Source of the DNA: Chitinilyticum aquatile DSM 21506
Lineage (GTDB): Bacteria > Pseudomonadota > Gammaproteobacteria > Burkholderiales > Chitinibacteraceae
Length of the DNA: 64,000 nt
Direction of reading: 5' to 3'
Assembly (NCBI RefSeq): GCF_000430805.1
Contig: NZ_AUMS01000007.1
Span: forward strand, 62,001 to 126,000
Shown: one piece after another, positions 40,479 to 51,188 of the stretch
Numbering within the stretch: position 1 is the stretch's first letter
Layout of the letters: every line of letters begins with the position of its first letter
Made by a program: the position numbers and the translations under genes
The notes under the pieces: model-generated
The model's database searches: none
The model's input: only the letters and a program-made list of their open reading frames with translations
Told to the model about the DNA's origin: nothing

Positions 40479-41090
40479 TCAACTGAACAGTTCGACATCG
40501 CCAGCCGGCTCCTGGTAACGCAAGCGGGCACTGTAATCCCTTTCGCGCTCGATAATCGTATTATTGTGCACCGAGCGCAGCTTTTTCACCAAAACCCGCC
40601 CGGTCTGGGCAAAGAAATACACTTTGCGCGGGTAAATATCGAGCAGATCCTCGGCCACGACCGGAATATTCTCGACTTCGAGAAAATGCCTGACAAATTC
40701 TGCATTCCTTGCCCCGACATCGGACACGGTAAAGCCATGCAGCACCTTGCCGCCGCCAAAAATCTTGGCTTCGATGCGGCTGCGCTGGGCACCCATTTTC
40801 AGCATCTGGTTGATCAGCATTTCCATGGCAAATGTGCCATAGCGCGTCGGCAGACCCGTGATGGCCTCCAGGCTTTCATCGGTTTCCGGCAGCATGAAAT
40901 GATTCATGCCGCCAATGCGAGTCACCGGATCACGCAGACATGCCGCCACGCAAGATCCCAGAACAGTAACGATCAGCATTTCGCGGCTGGTAGTGTAATA
41001 TTCGCCCGGCAAGATCTTGGCCGCTTCGATACCGAAATTGCGGTCAAAATACACCGCCGGACTGAGGACATTTTCGAACACCGAAGTCAT
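40479..41090 (-). CDS. cheD: Chemoreceptor glutamine deamidase CheD
   Basis: A 203-residue protein from ATG 41090 (MTSVFENVLSPAVYFDRNFG), overlapping the cheR stop as TGATG. The catalytic Cys is in VLGSCVAACLRD and the His in GGMNHFMLPE, as in the CheD family. It deamidates receptor glutamines and, in many species, interacts with CheC or CheY. A longer frame upstream is rejected. It is 15 bases before cheB. Confidence 0.95.
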   Translation of the reverse strand: MTSVFENVLSPAVYFDRNFGIEAAKILPGEYYTTSREMLIVTVLGSCVAACLRDPVTRIGGMNHFMLPETDESLEAITGLPTRYGTFAMEMLINQMLKMGAQRSRIEAKIFGGGKVLHGFTVSDVGARNAEFVRHFLEVENIPVVAEDLLDIYPRKVYFFAQTGRVLVKKLRSVHNNTIIERERDYSARLRYQEPAGDVELFS

Positions 41091-41986
41091 CACGAGGCCG
41101 CCTTTTGCATAAAAGCTTCGGACGGCACGTATGCGGTACGGCCGCAGGGCCGGAAGACATCCCCCATGAAATGCAGGCTTTCGGAGTGACCGACACACAG
41201 CAAGCCATGCGGCTTGAGCAGCGCGGCAATGCGCAACAGAATGCGGCGCTGCGCGGCCTGATCGAAATAGATCATGACATTGCGACAAAAAATGGCGTCG
41301 AAGCGCCCCTCAAGAGGCCAGTGCTCATGCTGCAAATTGATCTGGCGAAAATCAACCATTTCGCGAACCTCGCTTTTCAATCTGGCAAAGCCGGCGCGCT
41401 CGCCCTTGCCGCGCAAAAAGAAAGCCCGCTTGCGCTCGGAGGACAGCTTGTCCAGACGCTCAAGCGGGTAAATTGCAGCGCTGGCAACAGCAAGAACATG
41501 GGTATCGAGATCAGAGGCAATAATTTCGACATCGAAGGTATTGCCCTGCAGCCCTTCCAGCACGGTCATTGCAAGGCTATACGGCTCTTCTCCCGTGGAA
41601 GATGCAGCGCACCAGATCCGGTAGCGGCCAGCTCCGGCATGCTGTTGCAGATGCACTCGCAGCAGGTCGAAATGATGTGCCTCACGGAAAAATTCGGTCA
41701 GATTGGTAGTTAGTGCGTTGATGAATAACTGCCATTCAGGACTGTCAGGCTGTGCCTCAAGCCTGTCCAGATAGGACTGGAAGCTGGCCTCACCCAGGCT
41801 GCGCACGCGTCGTACCAGCCGGCTGTAAACCATCTGTTCCTTGCTGGCATTCAGGCGGATGCCGGCACGCTCACGGATCAGCCTGACCACGCGAGAGAAA
41901 TCCCTCGCGGTGTAGTGAAATTCGCGCCCCTCTTCCGCATTGCCGTCCTGCTCCTGCAAAGCATGCGCTGCATCCTGCCTGTTCAT
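41090..41986 (-). CDS. cheR: Chemotaxis methyltransferase CheR
   Basis: A 298-residue protein from ATG 41986, with GGAGG four bases upstream (MNRQDAAHALQEQDGNAEEG). The N-terminal helical domain is followed by an SAM-dependent fold with WCAASSTGEEPYSLAM (motif I), a later DVEIIASDLDTHVLAVA and FDAIFCRNVMIYFDQ. It methylates receptor glutamates. The first about 20 residues are poorly conserved. The gene is in the usual cheW-cheR-cheD order. Confidence 0.96.
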   Translation of the reverse strand: MNRQDAAHALQEQDGNAEEGREFHYTARDFSRVVRLIRERAGIRLNASKEQMVYSRLVRRVRSLGEASFQSYLDRLEAQPDSPEWQLFINALTTNLTEFFREAHHFDLLRVHLQQHAGAGRYRIWCAASSTGEEPYSLAMTVLEGLQGNTFDVEIIASDLDTHVLAVASAAIYPLERLDKLSSERKRAFFLRGKGERAGFARLKSEVREMVDFRQINLQHEHWPLEGRFDAIFCRNVMIYFDQAAQRRILLRIAALLKPHGLLCVGHSESLHFMGDVFRPCGRTAYVPSEAFMQKAAS

Positions 41987-42049
41987 GGAGCCTCCGGCAC
42001 GACTCGCGTCACAGATTGCGCCCGGTTTTGCCAACAGGCACGGGACAGA

Positions 42050-42523
42050 TCAGGCCGCAACCTCTTCAACCAGCGCCATTTCCTCGCTGGTCATCAGTTT
42101 CTCGATATCCAGCAAAATGATCATGCGCTCCTCGATCGAGCCCAGGCCACGCATGAAACTCGTATCAAGTGCAGCACCAAATTCCGGCGCCGGGCGCACC
42201 TGCTCCTGCGTCAGGGTAACCACATCGGATACGCCGTCAACGACAATCCCCACCGTCCTGCCGACCAGACTGAGAATGATGACAACGGTAAACTGATCGT
42301 AAGTCACATTGCCGAGATTGAATTTGATGCGCATATCGACAATCGGGACGATATGCCCGCGCAGATTGATTACCCCCTTGATGAAGGCCGGGGCATTGGC
42401 AATCGATGTGACTGCATCATAACCACGGATTTCCTGCACCTTGAGAATATCGATTCCGTATTCCTCGGCCCCCAGCGTAAACACCAGCAATTCCTGATTA
42501 GCCCCATTCAGCATCTGTTCCAT
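42050..42523 (-). CDS. cheW: Chemotaxis coupling protein CheW
   Basis: A 157-residue protein ([20 protein letters not shown]). It has the SH3-like CheW fold with the [20 protein letters not shown] and [20 protein letters not shown] signatures. It joins CheA to receptors in the polar arrays. AGAGG lies five bases before the ATG. Length is normal for a single-domain CheW. Confidence 0.97.
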   Translation of the reverse strand: MEQMLNGANQELLVFTLGAEEYGIDILKVQEIRGYDAVTSIANAPAFIKGVINLRGHIVPIVDMRIKFNLGNVTYDQFTVVIILSLVGRTVGIVVDGVSDVVTLTQEQVRPAPEFGAALDTSFMRGLGSIEERMIILLDIEKLMTSEEMALVEEVAA

Positions 42524-42547
42524 AGCAACCTCTTCCGAACTTGTGAT

Positions 42548-44764
42548 TCAAGCAGGCTCCCGCTCCTGGACCTGCTGCGGCTTGCTCTGGGCAAGGCGTA
42601 CCAGGGTAGAGACATCCAAAATGAACGCCACCCTGCCATCTCCCATGATCGTGGCCCCGGCAACCCCCGCGACCCGGCGATAATTGGTTTCCAGGTTTTT
42701 GACCACAACCTGGTGCTGCCCGAGCAGATCGTCGACAAAGAGTGCGATTTTCTGTCCGTCAGCCTCGACGATGATGATCAGTCCCTGATGGAATTCGGCA
42801 ATGCGAGGCTCGACATGAAATACCTCATGCAGCGCGACAACCGGCAGGTACTCGCCACGCACATTGATCACTCTGCCCTGTCCGGTGACGGTTTTCACCA
42901 TTTCGCGGACTGGCTGCAGTGACTCAACGATGAAGGACAGGGGAATGATGTAGATTTCGCTACCAACCTGGATCGACATGCCATCCAGAATCGCCAGGGT
43001 GAGCGGCAAACGGATGCTGATTGTCGAACCGACTCCCTGCATGGATTCGATTTCGATACGTCCGCCCATAGCCTGGATATTGCGCCGCACCACATCCATG
43101 CCGACACCGCGCCCGGATACATCCGTCACTTCGGCAGCGGTGGAAAAACCCGCTTCGAATATCAGCTGCCAGACTTCGCCATCCGTCATGGCATCGGATA
43201 CCGGCATTCCCCGCTCGCGGGCTTTTGCCAGTATCCGTTCCCGGTGCAGGCCGGCACCATCATCGCGAACCTCGATCACAATGCTGCCGCCGCGGTGGAA
43301 TGCCTTCAGGGTCAGCGTTCCGGTTTCCGCCTTGCCGGCGGCAAGACGAACCTCGGGCGCTTCGATGCCGTGATCCAGGCTGTTGCGTACCAGATGGGTC
43401 AGCGGGTCGGCCAGCTTTTCGATGAATCCCTTATCCAGTTCGGTCTGTTCACCCAGCATGCGCAGCTCGACTTTCTTGTCGAGCTTGGCCGCAAGATCAT
43501 GCACCAGGCGCGGAAAACGGTTGAATACCGAAGAAATCGGCATCATGCGGATCGACATCACCGATTCCTGCAACTCGCGGGTATTGCGTTCAAGCTGCTG
43601 TACTCCGCTGATAAGGTGGCCATACAGAGCCGGATCAAGCACACCGACATTCTGCGCCAGCATGGATTGCGTGATGACGAGTTCGCCGACCAAATTCAGC
43701 AGCTGGTCAACTTTCTCGACACCGACCCGGATCGATGTTTCATGCACGGCAACACTTTTTCCCGGCACCGCCGGTCTTGTCGTGCCTCCCCCGGAAGACT
43801 CGGACACAGCAACCTCTCTGTCCGGGGCCGAAGAGCTGGCAAGCACCGGCTCATCTGCCGGTCTGCTGCTGGCATCAGGCACAACAGGCAGCGATTCGGG
43901 AGGAACAAAAAAGCCGTAACCCTGTGCCGCCGTGTCATCCGATTCCTTGTCCAGTGGCTCGAAAAAACCGTATGCAGCATTTTCTTCAGCGGAATCCTGC
44001 GCCAGCGGCTCGAAAAACCCGTACCCAGGGTCATCATCCTGCGCAGGAGACAGCCGGACTGGCTGCGCACCATCATCTTTTACTGCCATGCCCCCCACTG
44101 GCAGCGCTTCCCAGCGGATCGCTTCCGGCGCCAGGGCAAACTCGAGCTCACTCAGCAAATCCTCCAGTGGCCCGCGCAATGTCATGCGATAGCGCACACT
44201 GCCGGACCGGGCTGCTTCATCCACTTCATGAACATGACCATGCGCCTGCAGGCTATCGAGGAAATTGCGGGTATCACACTGCGGATCTGCGCCAATATGC
44301 AGCCAGCCGGTAAGCCGGCCATCTCCCGCCCTGTCCTTTGGCGGCTCTTCATGAACGGGAGGCGCAGCCGAATCGTGCACGGCAGCCAGCTGCTCAAGCC
44401 TGGCGGTCACGCCGGCAATGGCTGTATCGTCGACAACGCCAAAGCCGCGATGGGCATCAAGCATGCTGCGCAAAACATCACCAGCCTGAAGGAAGACATC
44501 GACCATCACGGCCTGCAGCGGCAATTCGTGCTTGCGCAAGCGGTCGAGCAAGTTTTCCAGAATGTGGGTGACATCGGCCAGGTCAGAAAATCCGAAGGTC
44601 GCCGCTCCGCCCTTGATCGAGTGCGCTGCACGGAATATTGCGTTCAGGGATTCATCGTCCGGGCTAGCCAGATCAAGCTGCAGCAGCAAGCTTTCCATAT
44701 TGGCCAGATGCTCGGCGGCCTCATCAAAAAAAACGCCGATGAACTGGCTCATGTCTATCGTCAT
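42548..44764 (-). CDS. cheA: Chemotaxis histidine kinase CheA
   Basis: A 738-residue protein. ATG 44764 is best spaced from GGGGG, although ATG 44770 is two codons earlier. The HPt domain carries phospho-His48 (IFRAAHSIKGGAATFG). There is a long linker region (about 130-330) with three copies of an aromatic GYGFFEP-like motif, then P3 dimerisation, P4 kinase (HLVRNSLDHGIEAPE, DDGAGLHRERI, GRGVGMDVVRR) and the CheW-like P5 domain. It phosphorylates CheY and CheB. A standard P2 domain is not obvious, and the repeats may serve as docking sites. Confidence 0.97.
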   Translation of the reverse strand: MTIDMSQFIGVFFDEAAEHLANMESLLLQLDLASPDDESLNAIFRAAHSIKGGAATFGFSDLADVTHILENLLDRLRKHELPLQAVMVDVFLQAGDVLRSMLDAHRGFGVVDDTAIAGVTARLEQLAAVHDSAAPPVHEEPPKDRAGDGRLTGWLHIGADPQCDTRNFLDSLQAHGHVHEVDEAARSGSVRYRMTLRGPLEDLLSELEFALAPEAIRWEALPVGGMAVKDDGAQPVRLSPAQDDDPGYGFFEPLAQDSAEENAAYGFFEPLDKESDDTAAQGYGFFVPPESLPVVPDASSRPADEPVLASSSAPDREVAVSESSGGGTTRPAVPGKSVAVHETSIRVGVEKVDQLLNLVGELVITQSMLAQNVGVLDPALYGHLISGVQQLERNTRELQESVMSIRMMPISSVFNRFPRLVHDLAAKLDKKVELRMLGEQTELDKGFIEKLADPLTHLVRNSLDHGIEAPEVRLAAGKAETGTLTLKAFHRGGSIVIEVRDDGAGLHRERILAKARERGMPVSDAMTDGEVWQLIFEAGFSTAAEVTDVSGRGVGMDVVRRNIQAMGGRIEIESMQGVGSTISIRLPLTLAILDGMSIQVGSEIYIIPLSFIVESLQPVREMVKTVTGQGRVINVRGEYLPVVALHEVFHVEPRIAEFHQGLIIIVEADGQKIALFVDDLLGQHQVVVKNLETNYRRVAGVAGATIMGDGRVAFILDVSTLVRLAQSKPQQVQEREPA

Positions 44765-44792
44765 GGTCATCACCCCCTTCAGGGCAGACAGG

Positions 44793-45158
44793 TCAACCGA
44801 TCACCTTGCGCGTTACTTCCAGCAGTTTCTGCGGGTCAAACGGCTTGACCAGCCAGCCGGTAGCGCCCACCGCTCGTCCCTGCTGCTTCATGCTGTCTCC
44901 TGCTTCAGTAGTCAGCATCAGAATGGGGGTCTTTTCATACTGCGGCAGCGCACGCAAATTGCGGATCAGCGTCAAACCATCCATTCCGGGCATGTTCTGA
45001 TCGGTCAACACCAGATCAAAGGCCTGGCTGCGTGCCTGGGTCAGGCCAGCGTTCCCGTCAACAGCCTCGGTAACTTCATAGCCCGCGCTTTTCAGGGCAA
45101 ACGCCACCATCTGGCGGATCGAGGCGGAATCATCCACGGTCAGTATTCGCTTGGCCAT
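44793..45158 (-). CDS. cheY: Chemotaxis response regulator CheY
   Basis: A 121-residue single-domain receiver from ATG 45158 with AAGGAG six bases upstream (MAKRILTVDDSASIRQMVAF). Acidic pocket Asp9/Asp10, phospho-acceptor Asp53, Thr84 and Lys106 are all in place. When phosphorylated it binds the FliM switch and changes motor direction. It is the first gene of the che-fli block, so the promoter lies upstream in 45159-45467. Confidence 0.93.
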   Translation of the reverse strand: MAKRILTVDDSASIRQMVAFALKSAGYEVTEAVDGNAGLTQARSQAFDLVLTDQNMPGMDGLTLIRNLRALPQYEKTPILMLTTEAGDSMKQQGRAVGATGWLVKPFDPQKLLEVTRKVIG

Positions 45159-45467
45159 TGCATTCTCCTTGGTTCCGGGCGCCCGCGCCCTCCTGAAGCC
45201 GGACGAATCACGGCCCCGTCTGCGGCCTGCAGAACGCCGGATATGCCGTTTGCAGCGGCAAGGGAGTCCCGCCGCAGCTTTCCGGCAACTCTGGCTCACA
45301 GGCAGAGTGCTTTGCTCTACGGTATAGCCGATCAGATGACGCTTACCAAGCACTCTCTTTCCCAAAACCGGCAAACAACAACAAGTCAACATAAGCTTAC
45401 AGAAAGCAAAACACCGCCAAATGGCGGTGTTTTGCTTTCCAACAAGCCCTGAAAGTACTGTTCAGGG
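45159..45467. other. Intergenic region between argS and cheY
   Basis: Holds the argS terminator (45402-45439). On the minus strand TTGGTA, a 17-base spacer and TATACC (about 45319-45351) make a possible cheY-operon promoter, but it is weak; no clear sigma-54 or sigma-28 element is seen. No gene identified. Confidence 0.5.
45402..45439 (-). terminator. Terminator of argS
   Basis: A perfect 17-bp stem (GAAAGCAAAACACCGCC and its complement) with an ATTT loop. On the minus strand the arm ends GTTTTGCTTTC. It lies 28 bases after the argS stop. Confidence 0.85.
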
Positions 45468-47651
<2,184 letters not shown>

Positions 47652-47855
47652 ATGGCTACCGGTACCGTTAAGTGGTTCAATGACTCCAAGGGCTTCGGCT
47701 TCATCACTCCGGACGAAGGCGGCGACGACCTGTTCGCTCACTTCTCCCAAATTCAGTCCAACGGTTTCAAGACCCTGGCTGAAGGCCAACGCGTCACCTT
47801 CGACGTGACTCAAGGTCAAAAGGGCAAGCAAGCCTCCAACATCAAGCCGGCCTAA
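47652..47855 (+). CDS. Cold-shock domain protein (CspA family)
   Basis: A 67-residue protein ([20 protein letters not shown]). RNP1 KGFGFI and RNP2 DLFAHFS are visible. It binds single-stranded RNA and DNA as an RNA chaperone. The long leader before it is in keeping with cold-regulated translation. AAGGGA lies eight bases before the ATG, and a strong terminator closes the gene. The exact paralogue cannot be told from sequence. Confidence 0.97.
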   Translation: MATGTVKWFNDSKGFGFITPDEGGDDLFAHFSQIQSNGFKTLAEGQRVTFDVTQGQKGKQASNIKPA

Positions 47856-47874
47856 TCAGCGGTTTGACGTTGTG

Positions 47875-47902
47875 AAAAAAGCCCGGTTCGCCGGGCTTTT
47901 TT
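47875..47902 (+). terminator. Terminator of the cold-shock gene
   Basis: GCCCGG-TTCG-CCGGGC with flanking A6 and T6, a perfect bidirectional rho-independent terminator, 19 bases after the stop. Confidence 0.95.
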
Positions 47903-48000
47903 GCGTTCATTCACCCAGCAGATTCAATCCGATACTTTCCTGCCTTGACAGGCGCACCAGCATTTCCGAAGCTGATTCATCACTTCACGGAAACTCCGGC

Positions 48001-48180
48001 ATGAGCACCCTGATCCTGCTTCTGGAAATCACCGGCGCCATCGCACTCTTCATCGCCGCAAGCCGCTGGGCTGAACACAGCAGTAACAAGGCTGCCGCAA
48101 CCGAACAGGACAATCAGTCCTGCCACCCCGTCAGTACAACGCATTGCGAGGACTGTGGCTTTCGCCAGGCGGCCGATTAA
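48001..48180 (+). CDS. Possible small membrane protein
   Basis: A 59-residue frame ([20 protein letters not shown]). Residues 3-22 are hydrophobic; the rest is polar with [12 protein letters not shown], a possible metal-binding Cys/His pattern. The ribosome site is weak. Its stop overlaps the convergent def stop by 4 bases. Real but uncertain. Confidence 0.45.
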   Translation: MSTLILLLEITGAIALFIAASRWAEHSSNKAAATEQDNQSCHPVSTTHCEDCGFRQAAD

Positions 48181-48698
48181 GCCAGCCCCGGAAACAGTAC
48201 CTCGGTAAAACCAAACTTCGTCATGTCGCGAATGCGCTGCGGGTACAGTACACCCCAAAGATGATCGCATTCATGCTGCACCACGCGAGCATGAAAGCCG
48301 CTGGCGCTACGGTCGATACGCTGGCCGAACTGATCAAAGCCACGATACCGGATCAGGGTATGGCGTGGCACGCTGCCCCGCAAGCCGGGTACAGATAGAC
48401 ACCCCTCCCAGCCCTCTTCCTGCTCCTGCCCGAGCAATTCGATTTCCGGATTGATCAGCACCGTCTGCGGTACCGACTCGGCATCCGGGTAACGCTCGCT
48501 TTTCTCGAAGCCGAAAATCACCACCTGCAGTGATACGCCAATCTGCGGTGCGGCAATGCCGACGCCGCCGGTGGCTGCCATGGTGTCGAACAGATCGGCC
48601 ACCAGCGCATGCAGCTCTGGCGTATCGAACTCGGCGACCGGCTCGGCGCGGCGCAACAGCAGCGGCTCGCCCATTTTCAGCACCGGTCGCACTGCCAT
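48177..48698 (-). CDS. def: Peptide deformylase
   Basis: A 173-residue protein ([20 protein letters not shown]). The three signature motifs are present: [18 protein letters not shown] and QHECDHLWG, with the metal ligands Cys, His and His. It removes the formyl group from nascent proteins. This is probably one of at least two deformylases, since a def next to fmt is usual elsewhere. It starts one base after the trhP stop, so it may be cotranscribed with trhP. Confidence 0.95.
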   Translation of the reverse strand: MAVRPVLKMGEPLLLRRAEPVAEFDTPELHALVADLFDTMAATGGVGIAAPQIGVSLQVVIFGFEKSERYPDAESVPQTVLINPEIELLGQEQEEGWEGCLSVPGLRGSVPRHTLIRYRGFDQFGQRIDRSASGFHARVVQHECDHLWGVLYPQRIRDMTKFGFTEVLFPGLA

Positions 48699-48699
48699 C

Positions 48700-50064
48700 T
48701 CAGGCTTCCGGCAGGATGCGCGCGATCAGCGCGTTGGCATATTTCGCATCGAGCGGAATCGCCGCTTCCACACCATTGCCTGCCGCCGCGTCGACCATTG
48801 CCCCACCCTTGCCACGAATGGCGTCGAGCTTGATGACGATGTTGCCACTCGGATGAATGATCTCCAGTTCGTCACCAACTTCGAAGCGGTTCTTCACATT
48901 CACCTGCGCCCAACCGTCGCGCACCTCGCCGATCTCGCCGACATACTGGCTGCGCTTGGACTTGGAATGCCCGTCGAGGTAGTTCTGGTATTCGTGCGTG
49001 TGATGGCGCTCGTAGAAGCCATCGGTATAGCCACGGTTGGCCAGGCCGTCCAGATCAGCCAGCAGCGCCGGGTTGAACGGGCGACCAGCGACGGCGTCGT
49101 CAATCGCCTGGCGGTAAGTCTGCGCGGTTCGCGCCACGTAATACAGGCTCTTGGTGCGGCCCTCGATCTTCAGCGAATCGACGCCGATCTTGACCAGACG
49201 CTCGATGTGCTCGATCGCGCGCAGATCCTTGGAATTCATGATGTAGGTGCCGTGCTCGTCTTCCATGATCGGCATCAGCTCGCCGGGGCGGTTGGCTTCT
49301 TCGATCAGATAGGTCTTGTCGGCCAGCGGATGACGCTCGGCACCGCCACAGGCGGCAAAGCTCTGGTTGGCCTCGCTCATCGCCTTGTTGAAGTCGAACT
49401 GGATCACCTGCGGCTTCACGTCGCCGGCATCGTCTTCCTGCGTGTCGATGGTCTTGTAGTCCCAGCGACAGGCGTTGGTACAGGTGCCCTGGTTCGGATC
49501 GCGGTGGTTGAAATAGCCCGACAGCAGGCAGCGGCCGGAATAGGCAATGCACAGCGCGCCATGCACGAACACTTCCAGCTCGGTATCCGGGCATTGCTGG
49601 CGGATTTCCTCGACTTCATCGAGGCTCAGCTCGCGCGACAGGATCACGCGCTCGACGCCCATCGACTTCCAGAACTTCACACCGGCGTAGTTCACGGTAT
49701 TGGCCTGCACGGAAAGATGAATCACCTGCTCGGGCCACTTTTCGCGCACCATCATGATCAGCCCCGGGTCGGCCATGATCAGCGCGTCCGGCTTCATCGC
49801 GATCACCGGCTCCATGTCGGCCAGATAGGTCTTGATCTTGGCGTTGTGCGGCAGGATGTTGCTGGCGACAAACAGCTTCTTGCCACGTGCGTGGGCTTCC
49901 TCGATGCCGGTTTTCAGGTTTTCCAGCTTGAAATCGTTGTTGCGCGCACGCAGGGAATAGCGCGGCTGGCCGGCGTACACGGCATCGGCGCCGTAATCAT
50001 AGGCGGCGCGCATGCGCTCAAGGTCACCAGCGGGCAACAGCAATTCGGGGGCTTTCAGGGTCAT
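48700..50064 (-). CDS. trhP: tRNA 5-hydroxyuridine synthesis protein TrhP (YegQ, U32 family)
   Basis: A 454-residue U32-family protein ([20 protein letters not shown]). The N-terminal TIM barrel carries [20 protein letters not shown], then [20 protein letters not shown] and [13 protein letters not shown], whose Cys residues match the U32 iron-sulphur/cysteine cluster. In E. coli YegQ (TrhP) makes 5-hydroxyuridine in the tRNA wobble position. Normal length. A divergent intergenic region of 213 bases separates it from the binding-protein gene. Confidence 0.92.
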   Translation of the reverse strand: MTLKAPELLLPAGDLERMRAAYDYGADAVYAGQPRYSLRARNNDFKLENLKTGIEEAHARGKKLFVASNILPHNAKIKTYLADMEPVIAMKPDALIMADPGLIMMVREKWPEQVIHLSVQANTVNYAGVKFWKSMGVERVILSRELSLDEVEEIRQQCPDTELEVFVHGALCIAYSGRCLLSGYFNHRDPNQGTCTNACRWDYKTIDTQEDDAGDVKPQVIQFDFNKAMSEANQSFAACGGAERHPLADKTYLIEEANRPGELMPIMEDEHGTYIMNSKDLRAIEHIERLVKIGVDSLKIEGRTKSLYYVARTAQTYRQAIDDAVAGRPFNPALLADLDGLANRGYTDGFYERHHTHEYQNYLDGHSKSKRSQYVGEIGEVRDGWAQVNVKNRFEVGDELEIIHPSGNIVIKLDAIRGKGGAMVDAAAGNGVEAAIPLDAKYANALIARILPEA

Positions 50065-50277
50065 CGGGACGGCTCGCAGCAGAGGAATCGTTCAAGGGGC
50101 GCGATTGTAGCGCGATTGCCACGGCATGGAAACCGGGAAAAACGTCAAAACCCCATGAAAAACAGGGCTTTGCCCATCACAAGAACCGCCGCAACAGCCG
50201 ATCTGCAAAAAGTGCCTTACAGATCATGCGCGCATTCATATACTGGTCTGCAGATTCCGCCCTTGTATCCACACCCC

Positions 50278-51102
50278 ATGCGCCACTCCTTCCTCGCAGC
50301 AGCGATTGCCTGCCTGCTCGCCATTGGCCCACTGCCTGCGGGCCATGCGGCCTGCAGCAAGCCTTTCAACATGGCAATGGAAAACTGGCCACCCTATGTG
50401 TATACCGACGCTCGGGGCAAGCCGGCCGGGCTGGATATCGAACTGGTGCAGGCCATTTTTGCCGAAGCCGGCTGCACGCTGCGCATCGAAGCCGAAGTAC
50501 CGCGCAAGCGCCGCATGCTCATGCACCAGGAGGGCGAGCTGGCACTGCTGCTGGCCGCATCCGACACGCCCGAGCGCAGGCAGCATAGCTGGTTCACCCT
50601 GCCATACCGCCACGAGAGCACCGGCCTCGCCGCGCTGCAACAGAACGCGGCGCAGCTTGCCGGGATCCATTCCTTTGCCGACCTGCAGGCGAGAAAAATC
50701 ACCCTGCTCAGTCCAAGCAGCGGCTGGTACGGGCAGGACTACGCCGACCATCTGGCTACGATAAAGGCCGCCCATCTGCTGTCGCATTTCGAGGAATTAC
50801 CGCAGGGTATGAAAATGCTGCAGGCCGGTCGCGGCCTGCTGATTCTCGGCGATGTGGGTTCGCTGGACTGGGAAGCACGCCGGCTCGGCATCAAACTGCA
50901 GTTTCTGCCCTACCTGCCGGTCAATGACAGCGTCCACCTGATGCTCAGCCGCAAGAATGCCACCGAGGGCGATATCAGACAGCTCAATGCCGCCATCGGC
51001 CGGCTTGAGAAAAACGGAAAGCTCGCCGCAATCCGGGCGCGCTACGGCATGCAAACAGCGTCGATACCATTAAAGGTATCGACCCCAAACCCTTCACCCT
51101 AA
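50278..51102 (+). CDS. Periplasmic solute-binding protein, family 3
   Basis: A 274-residue protein starting at ATG 50278 (MRHSFLAAAIACLLAIGPLP), with a signal peptide cut near GHA-AC. The large upstream frame merged with it is rejected. It has the SBP_bac_3 pattern: FNMAMENWPPYVYTDARGKP, GLDIELVQAIFAEAG, then lobe II with ADLQARKITLLSPSSGWYGQ. There is no transporter gene next to it, so it is an orphan binding protein or a signalling input. The substrate is unknown; polar amino acids are typical of the family. Confidence 0.88.
   Translation: MRHSFLAAAIACLLAIGPLPAGHAACSKPFNMAMENWPPYVYTDARGKPAGLDIELVQAIFAEAGCTLRIEAEVPRKRRMLMHQEGELALLLAASDTPERRQHSWFTLPYRHESTGLAALQQNAAQLAGIHSFADLQARKITLLSPSSGWYGQDYADHLATIKAAHLLSHFEELPQGMKMLQAGRGLLILGDVGSLDWEARRLGIKLQFLPYLPVNDSVHLMLSRKNATEGDIRQLNAAIGRLEKNGKLAAIRARYGMQTASIPLKVSTPNPSP
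51060..51083. repeat. Perfect hairpin in the 3' end of the binding-protein gene
   Basis: GTCGATACC, a 6-base loop ATTAAA, then GGTATCGAC. It lies in codons near the C-terminus. It is not followed by a T-run. Confidence 0.6.
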
Positions 51103-51139
51103 AGGGCCACATGCACATACATCAATAAGACGGCAAGCC

Positions 51140-51167
51140 GGGGGCCGAGCAAATCCGCTCAGCCCCC
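51140..51167. terminator. GC-rich hairpin between convergent genes
   Basis: GGGGGCCGAGC-AAATCC-GCTCAGCCCCC with one mismatch. No T-run on either side; a Rho-dependent or weak bidirectional terminator is possible. Confidence 0.4.
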
Positions 51168-51188
51168 AATCACGCCTGACCGCCATTC

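Noticed and set aside
43244-44848. Plus-strand frame of 534 codons
   Set aside because: Antisense of cheA, with composition typical of a shadow frame.
48556-50277. N-terminal 570 codons of a long plus-strand frame ending in the binding protein
   Set aside because: This part is antisense to def and trhP; the real gene begins at ATG 50278 with a signal peptide.
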